This document shows positions 23,977 through 34,770 of a stretch of DNA of 64,000 bases, one piece after another. The stretch's first letter is position 1; each line of letters opens with the position of its first letter. Source of the DNA: Streptomyces sp. WAC05374 (GTDB lineage: Bacteria; Actinomycetota; Actinomycetes; Streptomycetales; Streptomycetaceae); contig NZ_SMNQ01000001.1 in the NCBI RefSeq assembly GCF_004353505.1, positions 434,001 to 498,000 of the forward strand, written 5' to 3'. A program made the position numbers and the translations under genes. The notes beneath the pieces were generated by a model. It ran no database searches. It worked only from the letters and a program-made list of their open reading frames with translations, and was not told where the DNA came from.

Positions 23977-25968
23977 TTGTCCGCTCCCGCTCGCCGACGG
24001 TTACACCACACACGGCTGGGACGGCCGCCGGGGCGGCCCGGGGCGGTGGGCGCGCTGGTGGCGTCCGCCGCGCTGCTGCTGCCCCTGGTGTCCGCGGCAC
24101 CGCCGGCGACCGCCGGTCGGCCGCCCGCCCCGGGGGCGTTGCAGCGCGACTTCGCGGCGGCCGCGGCCGAGTACGGGGTGCCGCCGAGCGTGCTGCTGGC
24201 CGTCTCCTACCTCCAGTCCCGCTCGGACGGGCACGGCGGCGCGCCGAGCGTCACGGGCGGCTACGGGCCCATGCACCTGACGGACGCGGCGACCGCGCTC
24301 GCCTCGGCGCCCCACCACTCGCACGGCACGGAGGACCCGCGCGGCGACACCTCCCGCCCCGCGAAACGGGTGGCGGACGCCGGGCTGCCCGCGCCGTCGG
24401 CGCTGCCGCCCCGACTGCGGACCCTGGAGCGGGCGGCCGGACTGTCGGGGCTCTCCCCCGAAGACCTGCGCACCAGCACGCCGGCGAACATCCGGGGCGG
24501 CGCGGCCCTGCTGGCGGCCGCGCAGCGGGAACTCGGCCACCCGGTGAGCACCGACCCGGGCGACTGGTACGGCGCGGTGGCGCGGTACTCGGGCGCCGAC
24601 GACACTGCGACCGCCACGACGTACGCCGACGACGTGTACGACGTCATCCGTTCGGGTGAGCGTCGCACGACGGACAGCGGGCAGGTGGTCGCCCTCGCCC
24701 CGGACCCGGGCGTCGCTCCCCGGACGGCGCAGGCCGCCGGGCTGGGCCTGCGGACCGCCGACGCGGCCGGGACCGAGTGTCCGGTGACGGTGGCGTGCGA
24801 GTGGGTCCCGGCGCCGTACGAGGAGTTCGGGGAGGGCGACTACGGCAACCACGACAAGGCGGACCGCCCCGCCTCCCAGTCGGTCGACTACATCGTCGTC
24901 CATGACACGGAGGCGACCTGGGACGTGACGCTGAAGCTGGTGCAGGACCCCGCGTATGTGTCCTGGCACTACTCGCTGCGGTCGTCCGACGGTCACATCG
25001 CCCAGCACGTGCCGCTGAAGGACGTCGGCTGGCACGCGGGCAACTGGTACGTGAACGCCAAGTCGGTGGGCCTGGAGCACGAGGGGTTCCTGGTGTCGCC
25101 GGACGCCTGGTACACGGAGGCGATGTACCGCACGTCGGCGCGCCTGGTGCGGTACCTGGCGAAGCGGTACGGCGTTCCGCTGGACCGGCAGCACATCCTG
25201 GGCCACGACAACGTGCCCGGCCCGACGGGCGCGGCGGTCCGCGGGATGCACACGGACCCGGGGCCGTACTGGGACTGGGCGCACTACTTCACGCTGCTGG
25301 GCCGGCCGTTCACGCCGGCGGCGGGTCCGCGTGCCGGGGTGGTGACGATCCGGCCCCGGTACGCCGCCCACCAGCCGCTCTACACGGGCTGCGCGAAGCC
25401 CGGTGAGGCGTGCCCGCCGCACGGCAGCGGCGCGGTGCGGCTGTACACGGAGCCCCGCGAGAGCGCGCCGCTGGTCAAGGACGCCGGGCTGCGGCCGGGA
25501 GGTCAGGACTCGACCACCGGCGTCAACGACACGGGTGCGCGGGCGTCGACGGGCCAGCGGTACGCGGTGGCGGAGCGGCGCGGGGAGTGGACGGCGATCT
25601 GGTACCTGGGCCAGAAGGCCTGGTTCCACGATCCCCGTACGCGGCCGGTGGCCGTGGGGTCGCGCGGCTGGGTGCTGACACCGAGGGAGGGCCTCGCGGA
25701 GGTCCCCGTCTACGGGCGGGCGTACCCCGAGGCGTCCGCCTACCCGGCCGGTGTGCCGGTGCAGGCGGTGTCGCCGCTGCCGTACCGGCTCCTCGCGGGC
25801 CAGCGGTACGTGGTGGGTGACCGCGTGCCGGGTGAGTACTTCTACGCGCCGTCCTTCGACACGTCGGGACACCGGGTGGTGCGGGGCGAGGAGACGTACT
25901 ACGAGATCCAGTTCGGCCACCGGGTGGCCTTCGTGAAGGCGTCGGACGTGGTGGTCACGCGCGCCTGA
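23977..25968 (+). CDS. Secreted N-acetylmuramoyl-L-alanine amidase with TTA codon
   Basis: 663 aa. TTG start with AGGAGG upstream. The signal peptide is within residues 1-46. Residues 50-230 resemble a lysozyme/transglycosylase-like helical domain (LLAVSYLQSRSDGHGG...GYGPMHLTDA). Residues 300-450 are an Amidase_2 domain with YIVVHDTE, WHAGNWYVN and LGHDNVPGP (zinc His residues). The C-terminal 200 residues carry SH3-like strands (YAVAERRGEWTAIWYLG...WVLTPREG), probably wall binding. Codon 9 is TTA (24001-24003), so translation should need bldA. Role inferred: peptidoglycan remodelling during development. Confidence 0.85.
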   Translation: MSAPARRRLHHTRLGRPPGRPGAVGALVASAALLLPLVSAAPPATAGRPPAPGALQRDFAAAAAEYGVPPSVLLAVSYLQSRSDGHGGAPSVTGGYGPMHLTDAATALASAPHHSHGTEDPRGDTSRPAKRVADAGLPAPSALPPRLRTLERAAGLSGLSPEDLRTSTPANIRGGAALLAAAQRELGHPVSTDPGDWYGAVARYSGADDTATATTYADDVYDVIRSGERRTTDSGQVVALAPDPGVAPRTAQAAGLGLRTADAAGTECPVTVACEWVPAPYEEFGEGDYGNHDKADRPASQSVDYIVVHDTEATWDVTLKLVQDPAYVSWHYSLRSSDGHIAQHVPLKDVGWHAGNWYVNAKSVGLEHEGFLVSPDAWYTEAMYRTSARLVRYLAKRYGVPLDRQHILGHDNVPGPTGAAVRGMHTDPGPYWDWAHYFTLLGRPFTPAAGPRAGVVTIRPRYAAHQPLYTGCAKPGEACPPHGSGAVRLYTEPRESAPLVKDAGLRPGGQDSTTGVNDTGARASTGQRYAVAERRGEWTAIWYLGQKAWFHDPRTRPVAVGSRGWVLTPREGLAEVPVYGRAYPEASAYPAGVPVQAVSPLPYRLLAGQRYVVGDRVPGEYFYAPSFDTSGHRVVRGEETYYEIQFGHRVAFVKASDVVVTRA

Positions 25969-26109
25969 GGGGCGGGCCCCGGGGCGGCGGCGGGTGGCGG
26001 CGGTGGGTGGCCGGATATCACCGCCCGGCGCCGCCGCGGGCATATGGGATGCCCGGTGCGGGCAGGACGAGGGCAGTCTGTGTCACCCGTACGAGGTGAG
26101 GGGGGAACG

Positions 26110-26586
26110 GTGGCGGACTGCCCCGACCGGGAAATGGACGTCTGCTTCCGCACGAAGGGCCTGGCTCCGGGGTCTCCCCTCGTGGGCCTTCCCCGTCCGC
26201 TGGGCGCGGCGGAACTCGATCCGCGCCGCCACCACCGGACCTGCATGCTGGCGGGTTTCGCGGTGCTGTTCATGTTCGCGGCGTTCAACGGGGGCGTCGC
26301 GTGGAGCGCTCTCCTCGTCGGTTGCGCGCTGCTCTTCGCCGCCCGGCGCAGCCGTGCTGCCGTGCGTGCCGGGGACGCCAGGGCCGACCGGGCGCGGGAG
26401 CAGTACACGGACCACACGAAGTACTGCGGCGGATGCGACCAGATACTCCTGCGCGACCGGCGGAAGGACGGTTCGTTCTCCTTCAGCGGTGTCCCCCGGC
26501 AGGACTTCCGGGCGGAGTTCGTCCGCAGGGGGGCGTGCTTCCCCGAGGCGGAGGCCACCGGGAAGGGTACGGAAGGCACCTCCTGA
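26110..26586 (+). CDS. Hypothetical membrane protein with CxxC, 158 aa
   Basis: The GTG at 26110 follows GAGGGGGGAAC. The N-terminal 45 residues are soluble and contain two Cys. Two hydrophobic segments lie at about residues 50-85 (CMLAGFAVLFMFAAFNGG, WSALLVGCALLFAA). The C-terminal cytosolic part has YCGGCDQILLRDRR, a CxxC that could bind metal or be redox-active. Family not recognised. It ends 117 bp before geosmin synthase in the same direction, but linkage is uncertain. An upstream in-frame ATG (26044) lacks a ribosome site. Confidence 0.6.
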   Translation: MADCPDREMDVCFRTKGLAPGSPLVGLPRPLGAAELDPRRHHRTCMLAGFAVLFMFAAFNGGVAWSALLVGCALLFAARRSRAAVRAGDARADRAREQYTDHTKYCGGCDQILLRDRRKDGSFSFSGVPRQDFRAEFVRRGACFPEAEATGKGTEGTS

Positions 26587-26622
26587 GGTCCCCTCCGCCC
26601 CACACGTCACTCGTACGACTAA

Positions 26623-28980
<2,358 letters not shown>

Positions 28981-28999
28981 CGGGGCGGCCGGCGGGCGG

Positions 29000-29395
29000 T
29001 CAGGACGGGCGGGTGCCGCGGAGCTGGTCCAGTTCGCGGCGCTCCCGCTTGGTCGGGCGGCCCGCGCCCCGGTCCCGGACGCCCGCCAGGGCGACGTGCT
29101 CGCGGGGCGGCGGGGGCGGGGTGTTGTCCGCGTACGCCTCGGCGGCCGCGGGGGCGCCGACGCGCTTGGTGAGCACCTGCTTCACCTCGACGACGCGCTC
29201 GCGGCCGGCGTGGAACAGCCGCACCTCGTCGCCGGGCTTGACGCTCTGGGCGGGCTTGGCGCGCTCGCCGTTGACCCGTACGTGACCGGCCCGGCAGGCG
29301 GTGGCGGCCTGCGAGCGCGTCTTGGTGAGCCGTACCGCCCAGATCCAACTGTCGACCCGGGCCGTGCCGGTGGTCTTCCCCTCGTTCGCTGCCAT
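29000..29395 (-). CDS. S4-domain RNA-binding protein (HslR-like)
   Basis: 131 aa. The S4 RNA-binding fold is at residues 12-75 (ARVDSWIWAVRLTKTRSQAATACRAGHVRVNGERAK), and the C-terminal tail is charged and Pro-rich. It resembles the heat-shock 15 family that binds stalled 50S-nascent-chain complexes; the ribosome-rescue role here is inferred. ATG at 29395. It ends 19 bp from the convergent geosmin synthase stop. Confidence 0.85.
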   Translation of the reverse strand: MAANEGKTTGTARVDSWIWAVRLTKTRSQAATACRAGHVRVNGERAKPAQSVKPGDEVRLFHAGRERVVEVKQVLTKRVGAPAAAEAYADNTPPPPPREHVALAGVRDRGAGRPTKRERRELDQLRGTRPS

Positions 29396-29428
29396 GCCGC
29401 CGACTCTAATCCGCCCCGGCGGATCGGG

Positions 29429-29929
29429 TCAGCCCTGCTGGAACAGCTCGGCGGGCAGCGGCTTGAGCAGCGCGTACAGGTCGTCGGTGATGGGGCGGTC
29501 CCAGCTCGCGATGGTGACCAGCACATTGTCGCTGCGGTCGAACTGGACGCAGGAGATCCGGCTCTCGGAGAGCTTGAGGCGGCGCACGATGAGCAGGTTG
29601 TCGCCCTGCATCACGGGGACGTCCTCGGTCTCGACGACCTCGACCGGCTCGTCGTTCTCCAGCGCCGCGAGGAGCTGGGCGACCTCGAACGGGATCTGGC
29701 CCTCCGCGAGCTCACGCGCGGGTGAGCCCTCGGGCAGGTTGCCGATGATCATCGCGGGGCCGCGGCCGCCGAACAGGTCGTACCGCAGGAAGACGCCCTG
29801 GCAGGTGCCGTCGGGGGCGGGGAGGAGACCGGCGCCGAGATTGCCGGGCCAGTCGCCCGGGTCCATGGCCAGGACGTCGAAGTCCGGGCCCGCGGGTGTG
29901 GCGGCGCTGCGGCGGCGGAGGAAGGACAT
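29429..29929 (-). CDS. Hypothetical actinobacterial protein, 166 aa
   Basis: Family not recognised by function. The N-terminus MSFLRRRSAATPAGPDFDVL is followed by a mixed alpha/beta fold with conserved-looking runs (GNLGAGLLPAPDGTCQGVFLRYDLFGG, PFEVAQLLAALENDEPVEV, LKPLPAELFQQG). No signal or membrane segment. It lies 33 bp upstream of the S4 gene in the same direction, so co-transcription is possible. No strong Shine-Dalgarno at the ATG. Confidence 0.65.
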   Translation of the reverse strand: MSFLRRRSAATPAGPDFDVLAMDPGDWPGNLGAGLLPAPDGTCQGVFLRYDLFGGRGPAMIIGNLPEGSPARELAEGQIPFEVAQLLAALENDEPVEVVETEDVPVMQGDNLLIVRRLKLSESRISCVQFDRSDNVLVTIASWDRPITDDLYALLKPLPAELFQQG

Positions 29930-30055
29930 GCCGCCATGGTACGTGCCCGGGGCCCCCGTCCGGTGTCCGGCCCCGCGCGCTCCGCACGTCGGCGCGGGCT
30001 TCGTACGGGGTGCGCGGGGGTGGCGGTGATTCACCGCTTCGGGCGACCCGATCGA

Positions 30056-30457
30056 TCAGGCGGATCGTTCCGCCAGGCGGCGCAGGGCCGTGAGGGCGTC
30101 GCCGGCCCGGTCGTGTTCGACGAAGAGGTGGTCGTGGTGGTAGCCCGCCACGACGTTGCAGCTCAGACCGGCCCCGGCCAGCTCCCGGGCGACGGCGGCG
30201 GTCAGCCCGACGGCGTCGAGCGCGGAGTGGACGCGCAGGGTGATCCACCCGGCGACGTAGTCGTACGGGAGTGAGGCGGCGTCGGCCTCGTCCTGCGGCA
30301 CGACCAGGGTGAGGCCCTCCGATTCGGTGACCGTGACGACCGGGTGCAGCCCGGGCGGTACGGCGGGGCCGTCGACGGTGGCGAAGACGAAGCGTCCGGG
30401 GTTGAGCTCGGGCCGCATGCCGGCGAGCAGCCGGGTCAGGTCACGCTCTGCGCTCAT
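30056..30457 (-). CDS. ACT-domain protein
   Basis: 133 aa. It reads as a pair of ACT-like beta-alpha-beta-beta-alpha-beta units (LTRLLAGMRPELNPGRFVFATV... and WITLRVHSALDAVGLTAAVARELAGAGLSCNVVAGYHHDHLFV), the small stand-alone ACT family of bacteria. Such domains bind amino acids or other small ligands; the ligand here is unknown. The ATG is preceded by GAGGAAC. Cytosolic. Confidence 0.8.
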   Translation of the reverse strand: MSAERDLTRLLAGMRPELNPGRFVFATVDGPAVPPGLHPVVTVTESEGLTLVVPQDEADAASLPYDYVAGWITLRVHSALDAVGLTAAVARELAGAGLSCNVVAGYHHDHLFVEHDRAGDALTALRRLAERSA

Positions 30458-30514
30458 GTTCCTCACCCTAGGCCAGGCGGGGGCCGTCGGCGCGGGCCGT
30501 CGGCCGGGCCTCGG

Positions 30515-31114
30515 TCAGGCGTGGTGGCGTTCGTGGTGCCGGGCGACCCGGGCGCGGTTCCCGCAGGCCGGTTTGCACCACTCCTGGCGGGGGTGGTCCT
30601 TGAGGAAGTACCGCACGCAGCGCGGGGCGTGGCAGGCCCGCAGCCGGGAGCGGTCCGGTCCGGCGAGGAAGGCGATGGCGTCGTGGGCCAGGGCGGCGCA
30701 CAGCGCGTCGCGGGCGGCGCCCGGGGCGGGGCTCACGGGACGCCAGTCGGCGACCGGTTCGGCTCCGTCGGGCCAGGCCAGGCTCGGTACGGCGGGGGCG
30801 GCGGCCGCGGCCGCGTTGAGGCGCCGGAGGGCGGTGTCCACGGGCAGCAGGCGGCGGGCGTCGGCCGGGCTCGGGTCGCCGGGCACGGCGCGGGCGAACA
30901 GGGCGCGGACGGCGGCGCGCAGGTCCCGGACGGCCGCGAGCGTGTCCGCGTCCGCGACCAGCCGGCCGGCTCCCGGTACGGCGTGGAGGGCGTCGGTGTG
31001 CTCGCGGAGCCATGTGGTGAGACCGTCCGGGTGCTCGAGGTCGTCGGCGACTCCGCCCCGGCCGTCGTGGCGGATGGTGAGCGCGAGGTCGAGTGCGAGC
31101 GGGTGTGCGGCCAT
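30515..31114 (-). CDS. CGNR zinc-finger / ABATE-domain protein
   Basis: 199 aa. The N-terminal ABATE domain (residues 1-140) is the putative stress-ligand region. The C-terminal CGNR zinc ribbon has CHAPRCVRYFLKDHPRQEWC then CGNRARVARHHERHH. Members act as DNA-binding stress regulators. It is divergent from the PadR gene across 134 bp that hold four 16-bp iterons, so the two may be co-controlled. ATG at 31114. Confidence 0.88.
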   Translation of the reverse strand: MAAHPLALDLALTIRHDGRGGVADDLEHPDGLTTWLREHTDALHAVPGAGRLVADADTLAAVRDLRAAVRALFARAVPGDPSPADARRLLPVDTALRRLNAAAAAAPAVPSLAWPDGAEPVADWRPVSPAPGAARDALCAALAHDAIAFLAGPDRSRLRACHAPRCVRYFLKDHPRQEWCKPACGNRARVARHHERHHA

Positions 31115-31154
31115 ACGGCTCACGGTAGCGCGCCGGTGCGCACTCCTGTACGGC

Positions 31155-31218
31155 ACAAGAGTCGTGCGGCGTAAGAATCTTGCGTCGTAAGAATCTTGCG
31201 TCGCAGGAGTCTTGCGCC
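31155..31218. promoter_or_regulatory. Four 16-bp tandem iterons in the CGNR-PadR gap
   Basis: Units at 31155, 31171, 31187 and 31203. The middle two are identical (GTAAGAATCTTGCGTC); the outer two are degenerate. The core AAGA-A-TCTT is itself an inverted repeat. 16-bp phasing at a divergent promoter suits cooperative regulator binding, most simply by PadR. Confidence 0.75.
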
Positions 31219-31248
31219 GCACGACAATCCGTGACTACCATGTGTCGC

Positions 31249-31626
31249 ATGACAAAGGAGCTGCCGGCGACCGGTGACCAGCGACGCAGCCAGCTTCTGC
31301 GCGGAGTGCTCGATCTGTGCCTGCTCTCACTGATCGGTGAACGGCCCCGGTACGGCTACGAGTTCGTGGAGGCCCTCACCGAGAGCGGGCTCGAGCTCGT
31401 CAGCGAGGGCAGCATCTATCCGCTGCTCGCGCGGATGGAGCGGAGCGGGCTCGTCGAGTCGTACCGCGCTCCGTCGTCGAGCGGCGGGGCACCGCGCAAG
31501 TACTACCGGCTGACGGCGGCCGGGCGGGGCGAACTGACCCGTGGCCGGGCCGTCTGGCGGGAGTTCACCACCCAGGCCGACCGGGTCCTGGGCGACAGCG
31601 GGAAGACGGGGGAAACGACACCATGA
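31249..31626 (+). CDS. PadR-family transcriptional regulator
   Basis: 125 aa winged helix: LRGVLDLCLLSLIGERPRYGYEFVEAL, then SEGSIYPLLARMERSGLVES and RKYYRLTAAGRGEL are the PadR signatures. No Shine-Dalgarno precedes ATG 31249; a TANNNT-type -10 (TACCAT, 31236-31241) puts a plausible transcription start at the ATG itself, so the mRNA may be leaderless. ATG 31240 is an alternative. It overlaps the next gene by ATGA, forming a regulator plus membrane-effector pair. Probably self-regulated through the iterons. Confidence 0.9.
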   Translation: MTKELPATGDQRRSQLLRGVLDLCLLSLIGERPRYGYEFVEALTESGLELVSEGSIYPLLARMERSGLVESYRAPSSSGGAPRKYYRLTAAGRGELTRGRAVWREFTTQADRVLGDSGKTGETTP

Positions 31627-32216
31627 CCACCACGTTGACCAACGAACGGGTCCTGGCGGTCTGCCGGGCCAACTGGGCGTACCGCGGCATCGACGACGTG
31701 TCGGTGCGGGAGATGCTCGCCGAGCTGTCCGCGCACCTGGACGACGCCTCGGCGGCCGGGCGGAGACCTCAGGACGTGGTCGGCCACGACATCAGGGCGT
31801 TCGCCGCGTCCTGGGCACGGGCCCGTCAGCCACTGCGCCGGAGGGCGGCACGGCTCGCGGCCGTCGTGCCGTTCGTGGTGGGCGTGCTCATGCTGCTGTC
31901 CCACCTGCTGTGGCGGACCACTTCACTCCCGGTCACCGCCGGCCGGCTCGCGCTGCTGGTGGCCGTCGCGGCGGTCACGGTGACCGTGGAGCTGCGCCGG
32001 GGGGCGCTGGGCCTGGGCAAGAGCTGGCTGGTGGCGGCCGTCGTCGGCCTGCCGGCCGCGTTGGCGGCCGACCTGCTGGCCGGCGACGAGCCGCTCTTCC
32101 CCATGCCGCTGTGGGTCACGGCCCTGCTGATACTGCCCGGGCTGCCGCTCGCCGTCGGTGACGCGCGTGCCCGCAGGCGCGCGGAGCGGAGTGACCTGGG
32201 GACCACCGTCAGGTGA
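31623..32216 (+). CDS. Membrane protein coupled to PadR regulator
   Basis: 197 aa. Residues 1-75 are a soluble helical domain resembling HAAS-type N-termini of PadR-associated membrane proteins (LAVCRANWAYRGIDDVSVREMLAELSAHLDDA). Four hydrophobic segments follow (about residues 82-102, 108-122, 135-160, 162-180). The start overlaps the PadR stop. Function is unknown; in related loci such proteins sense or respond at the membrane together with PadR. Confidence 0.75.
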   Translation: MTTTLTNERVLAVCRANWAYRGIDDVSVREMLAELSAHLDDASAAGRRPQDVVGHDIRAFAASWARARQPLRRRAARLAAVVPFVVGVLMLLSHLLWRTTSLPVTAGRLALLVAVAAVTVTVELRRGALGLGKSWLVAAVVGLPAALAADLLAGDEPLFPMPLWVTALLILPGLPLAVGDARARRRAERSDLGTTVR

Positions 32217-32451
32217 GGTCGAACTCCCCTTCCCTGGCGTTGAGCACGAAGGCGCGCCACTCGGCGGGGCTGAAGATCAGTGACGGGCTCTCCGGACGGC
32301 CGCCGTTGCGCATCGCGATGAATCCCTCGACGAAGGCGATCTGGACGTCGCCCGCCCCCTGACTGCCCGATTGCCAGTCCGCGTTGCTGAGGTCGAGGTC
32401 CGGCTTCTCCCAGCCTGCGAGCTGCTGCTGGGTGGTGATGGTCTCCGCCAC
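32209..32451 (-). CDS. DUF397 protein
   Basis: 80 aa. The DUF397 pattern is visible: a W..S..GAGDVQIAFVEGFIAMRNGG core and the C-terminal FSPAEWRAFVLNAREGEFD. These small proteins are abundant in Streptomyces, usually beside XRE-type regulators (as in BldB/WhiJ systems), but no such partner is adjacent here. Convergent with the PadR-linked membrane gene, overlapping by 8 bp. Confidence 0.85.
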   Translation of the reverse strand: MAETITTQQQLAGWEKPDLDLSNADWQSGSQGAGDVQIAFVEGFIAMRNGGRPESPSLIFSPAEWRAFVLNAREGEFDLT

Positions 32452-32552
32452 GTGCCTGCTCCTCCCGGTTCGTCGTCCGGCCTCAGACTAGTCATCGGGT
32501 CCGGTCACGGACAGGGCGCGGCGCGCGGCCCGTCCGGCGGTGGCGAGGCCGG

Positions 32553-33722
32553 TCAGGTGGCGGGGGGTTCGGTGCCGACGAGCCACATGGCGAAGAACTG
32601 GGACCCGCCGCCGTAGGCGTGGCCCATTGCGCGGCGGGCTCCGGGCACCTGGTGCTCGCCGGCCAAGCCGCGCACCTGGAGGGCCGCCTCGGCGAAGCGG
32701 ATCATGCCGGAGGCGCCGATGGGGTTGGTGGACAGGACACCGCCGGAGGGGTTCACGGGCAGGTCGCCGTCGAGTTCGGTGACACCGGACTCGGTGAGCT
32801 TCCACCCCTCGCCCTCGGGGGCGAACCCCAGGTTCTCCAGCCACATCGGCTCGTACCAGGAGAACGGCACGTACATCTCCACGGCGTCGATCTCCCGGCG
32901 CGGGTCGGTGATCCCGGCCTGCCGGTAGACGTCGGCCGCGCAGTCCTTGCCGGCCTGCGGTGAGACGAAGTCCTTGCCGGCGAACATGGTCGGCTCGCTG
33001 CGCATGGCACCGCCGTGCACCCACGCCGGTGGCCCCGGCGAACGGGCGGCGCCGGTGCGGTCGGTGAGGACGAGGGCGCAGGCGCCGTCGGAGGAGGGGC
33101 AGGTCTCGGAGTAGCGGATGGGGTCCCACAGCATCGGGGACGCCTGCACCTTCTCCAGGGTGATGTCGTGCTCGTGCAGGTGCGCGTAGGGGTTCTTCAG
33201 CGCGTTGCGCCGGTCCTTGTAGGCGACGAGGGAGCCGACCGTGTCCGGTGCGCCGGTGCGCCGCATGTACGCGCGCACGTGCGGGGCGAAGAAGCCGCCC
33301 GCGCCGGCGACGAGCGGCTGCTGGAACGGGACCGGCAGCGACAGGCCCCACATGGCGTTGGATTCGGACTGTTTCTCGAAAGCGAGGGTGAGGACGGTGG
33401 AATGGACCCGGGCGGCCACGAGGCCCGCCGCCACGAGGGCGGTGGAGCCGCCGACCGAGCCGGCGGTGTGGACGCGCAGCATGGGCTTCCCGGCCGCGCC
33501 GAGGGCGTCGGCCAGGTACAGCTCCGGCATCATCACGCCCTCGAAGAAGTCGGGGGCCTTGCCGATGACGACGGCGTCGATGTCCGCCCAGGTCAGTTCG
33601 GCGTCGTCGAGAGCGCGGCGGGCGGCCTCCCGGACGAGTCCGGCGAGGGAGACGTCGCGGCGGGCGGCGACGTGCTTGGTCTGGCCGACCCCGACGACGG
33701 CCACGGGTTCAGCGTGCGGCAC
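32553..33722 (-). CDS. SCP2-type thiolase (Ltp-like), distal gene
   Basis: 389 aa thiolase-superfamily lipid-transfer protein. The N-terminal half has VGVGQTKH; the C-terminal half has NPSGGVLSTNPIGASG and HAYGGGSQFFAMW, typical of the Ltp3/Ltp4 group of sterol side-chain catabolism. The usual nucleophilic Cys position reads HTAGSVGGST, so it is unlikely to be an ordinary Claisen thiolase; Ltp2-type members are retro-aldolases acting with a DUF35 partner. GTG 33722 has AAGGAGAG upstream. It overlaps the preceding thiolase by 14 bp in a four-gene operon. Confidence 0.85.
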   Translation of the reverse strand: MPHAEPVAVVGVGQTKHVAARRDVSLAGLVREAARRALDDAELTWADIDAVVIGKAPDFFEGVMMPELYLADALGAAGKPMLRVHTAGSVGGSTALVAAGLVAARVHSTVLTLAFEKQSESNAMWGLSLPVPFQQPLVAGAGGFFAPHVRAYMRRTGAPDTVGSLVAYKDRRNALKNPYAHLHEHDITLEKVQASPMLWDPIRYSETCPSSDGACALVLTDRTGAARSPGPPAWVHGGAMRSEPTMFAGKDFVSPQAGKDCAADVYRQAGITDPRREIDAVEMYVPFSWYEPMWLENLGFAPEGEGWKLTESGVTELDGDLPVNPSGGVLSTNPIGASGMIRFAEAALQVRGLAGEHQVPGARRAMGHAYGGGSQFFAMWLVGTEPPAT

Positions 33723-34770
33723 GGGGCTCTCCTTCCAGGACGGCGACCAGGTTCTGCTGGAGGCAGGGGCCGGAGGTGGCGTGGGCGAGGGCACGGTCGG
33801 AGGCGCCCCGGTGGATGGCGGCGGCGGCCTCACCGAGCCGGATGAGTCCCGCCGCCATGACGGGGTTGGCGGCCAGGGCGCCGCCGGAGGGATTCACCCG
33901 GACGCGGTCGTCGAGGCGCAGGGCCTTGCGGAGCACCACCTCCTGGGAGGTGAACGGGGCGTGCAGCTCGGCGGTGTCGACGGGCCGGTCGAAGGCACCG
34001 GCACGCTGTGCGGCGAGGCGGGTGGACGGCGAGTCGGTGAGGTCGCGCACGCCGAGGCCGTGCGGTTCGATGCGGTGGTCGATGCCACGGAGCCAGGCGG
34101 GCCGGTCGCACAGCTCGCGTGCGCGGTCACCGGCGGCGAGGACGACGGCGGCCGCGCCGTCGCCGATGGGCGGGCAGTCGCCGGTGCGCAGCGGGTGGAC
34201 CAGGAGGTCGCCCCGGGGGCGGGGACCGCGGAGCTGGGCGTGCGGGTTGTCCTCGGCCGAGGCGCGGCTGCGGGCGGCGATCGCGGCGAGTCGCGGCTCG
34301 TCGGTGTCACCGGCGTCGATGAGCGCCTGCGCCTGGAGGGCGGCGAGCGAGACGGAGTCGGGCCACAGGGGGGCGAGGTAGTAGGGGTCGAGCTGGCGGG
34401 TGAGCACGTCCCTGAGCGGGCCGGGCGAGGACTTGCCGTAGGCGTAGACCAGAGCGGTGTCGGCCTCGCCGGTCAGCAGCTTCACCCATGCCTCGTACAG
34501 CGCCCAGGCGCCGTCCATCTCCACGTGCGACTCCGCGATGGGCGGCCAGGCCCCCACGCCGTCCAGGGCCATGGTGAAGGAGAACGCGCGGCCGGCGAGA
34601 TAGTCGGAGGAGCCGGAGCAGGTGAAGCCGATGTCCCCGGCCTTCAGGCCGGTCTCGCCCAGGACCTCGTGCAGGACCGGCATGAGCATCTCGACCTCGG
34701 AGAGGTCGTCGGTGCGCCGCCGGTGGACGGTCTGGGCGAAGGCGACGATCGCGACGTCGCGTGGTATCAC
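33709..34770 (-). CDS. SCP2-type thiolase (Ltp-like), proximal gene
   Basis: 353 aa, shorter than its neighbour and close to the length I recall for mycobacterial Ltp4. It begins MIPRDVAIVAFAQTVHRRRT and has VNPSGGALAANPVMAAGL in the C-terminal half. The Cys nucleophile is absent (SHVEMDGAWALYEAWVKLL at that position). The GTG start overlaps the DUF35 stop as GTGA (34767-34770), a sign of a 1:1 complex. Likely substrate, inferred: a CoA-thioester of a sterol-type side chain. Confidence 0.83.
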   Translation of the reverse strand: MIPRDVAIVAFAQTVHRRRTDDLSEVEMLMPVLHEVLGETGLKAGDIGFTCSGSSDYLAGRAFSFTMALDGVGAWPPIAESHVEMDGAWALYEAWVKLLTGEADTALVYAYGKSSPGPLRDVLTRQLDPYYLAPLWPDSVSLAALQAQALIDAGDTDEPRLAAIAARSRASAEDNPHAQLRGPRPRGDLLVHPLRTGDCPPIGDGAAAVVLAAGDRARELCDRPAWLRGIDHRIEPHGLGVRDLTDSPSTRLAAQRAGAFDRPVDTAELHAPFTSQEVVLRKALRLDDRVRVNPSGGALAANPVMAAGLIRLGEAAAAIHRGASDRALAHATSGPCLQQNLVAVLEGEPRAAR

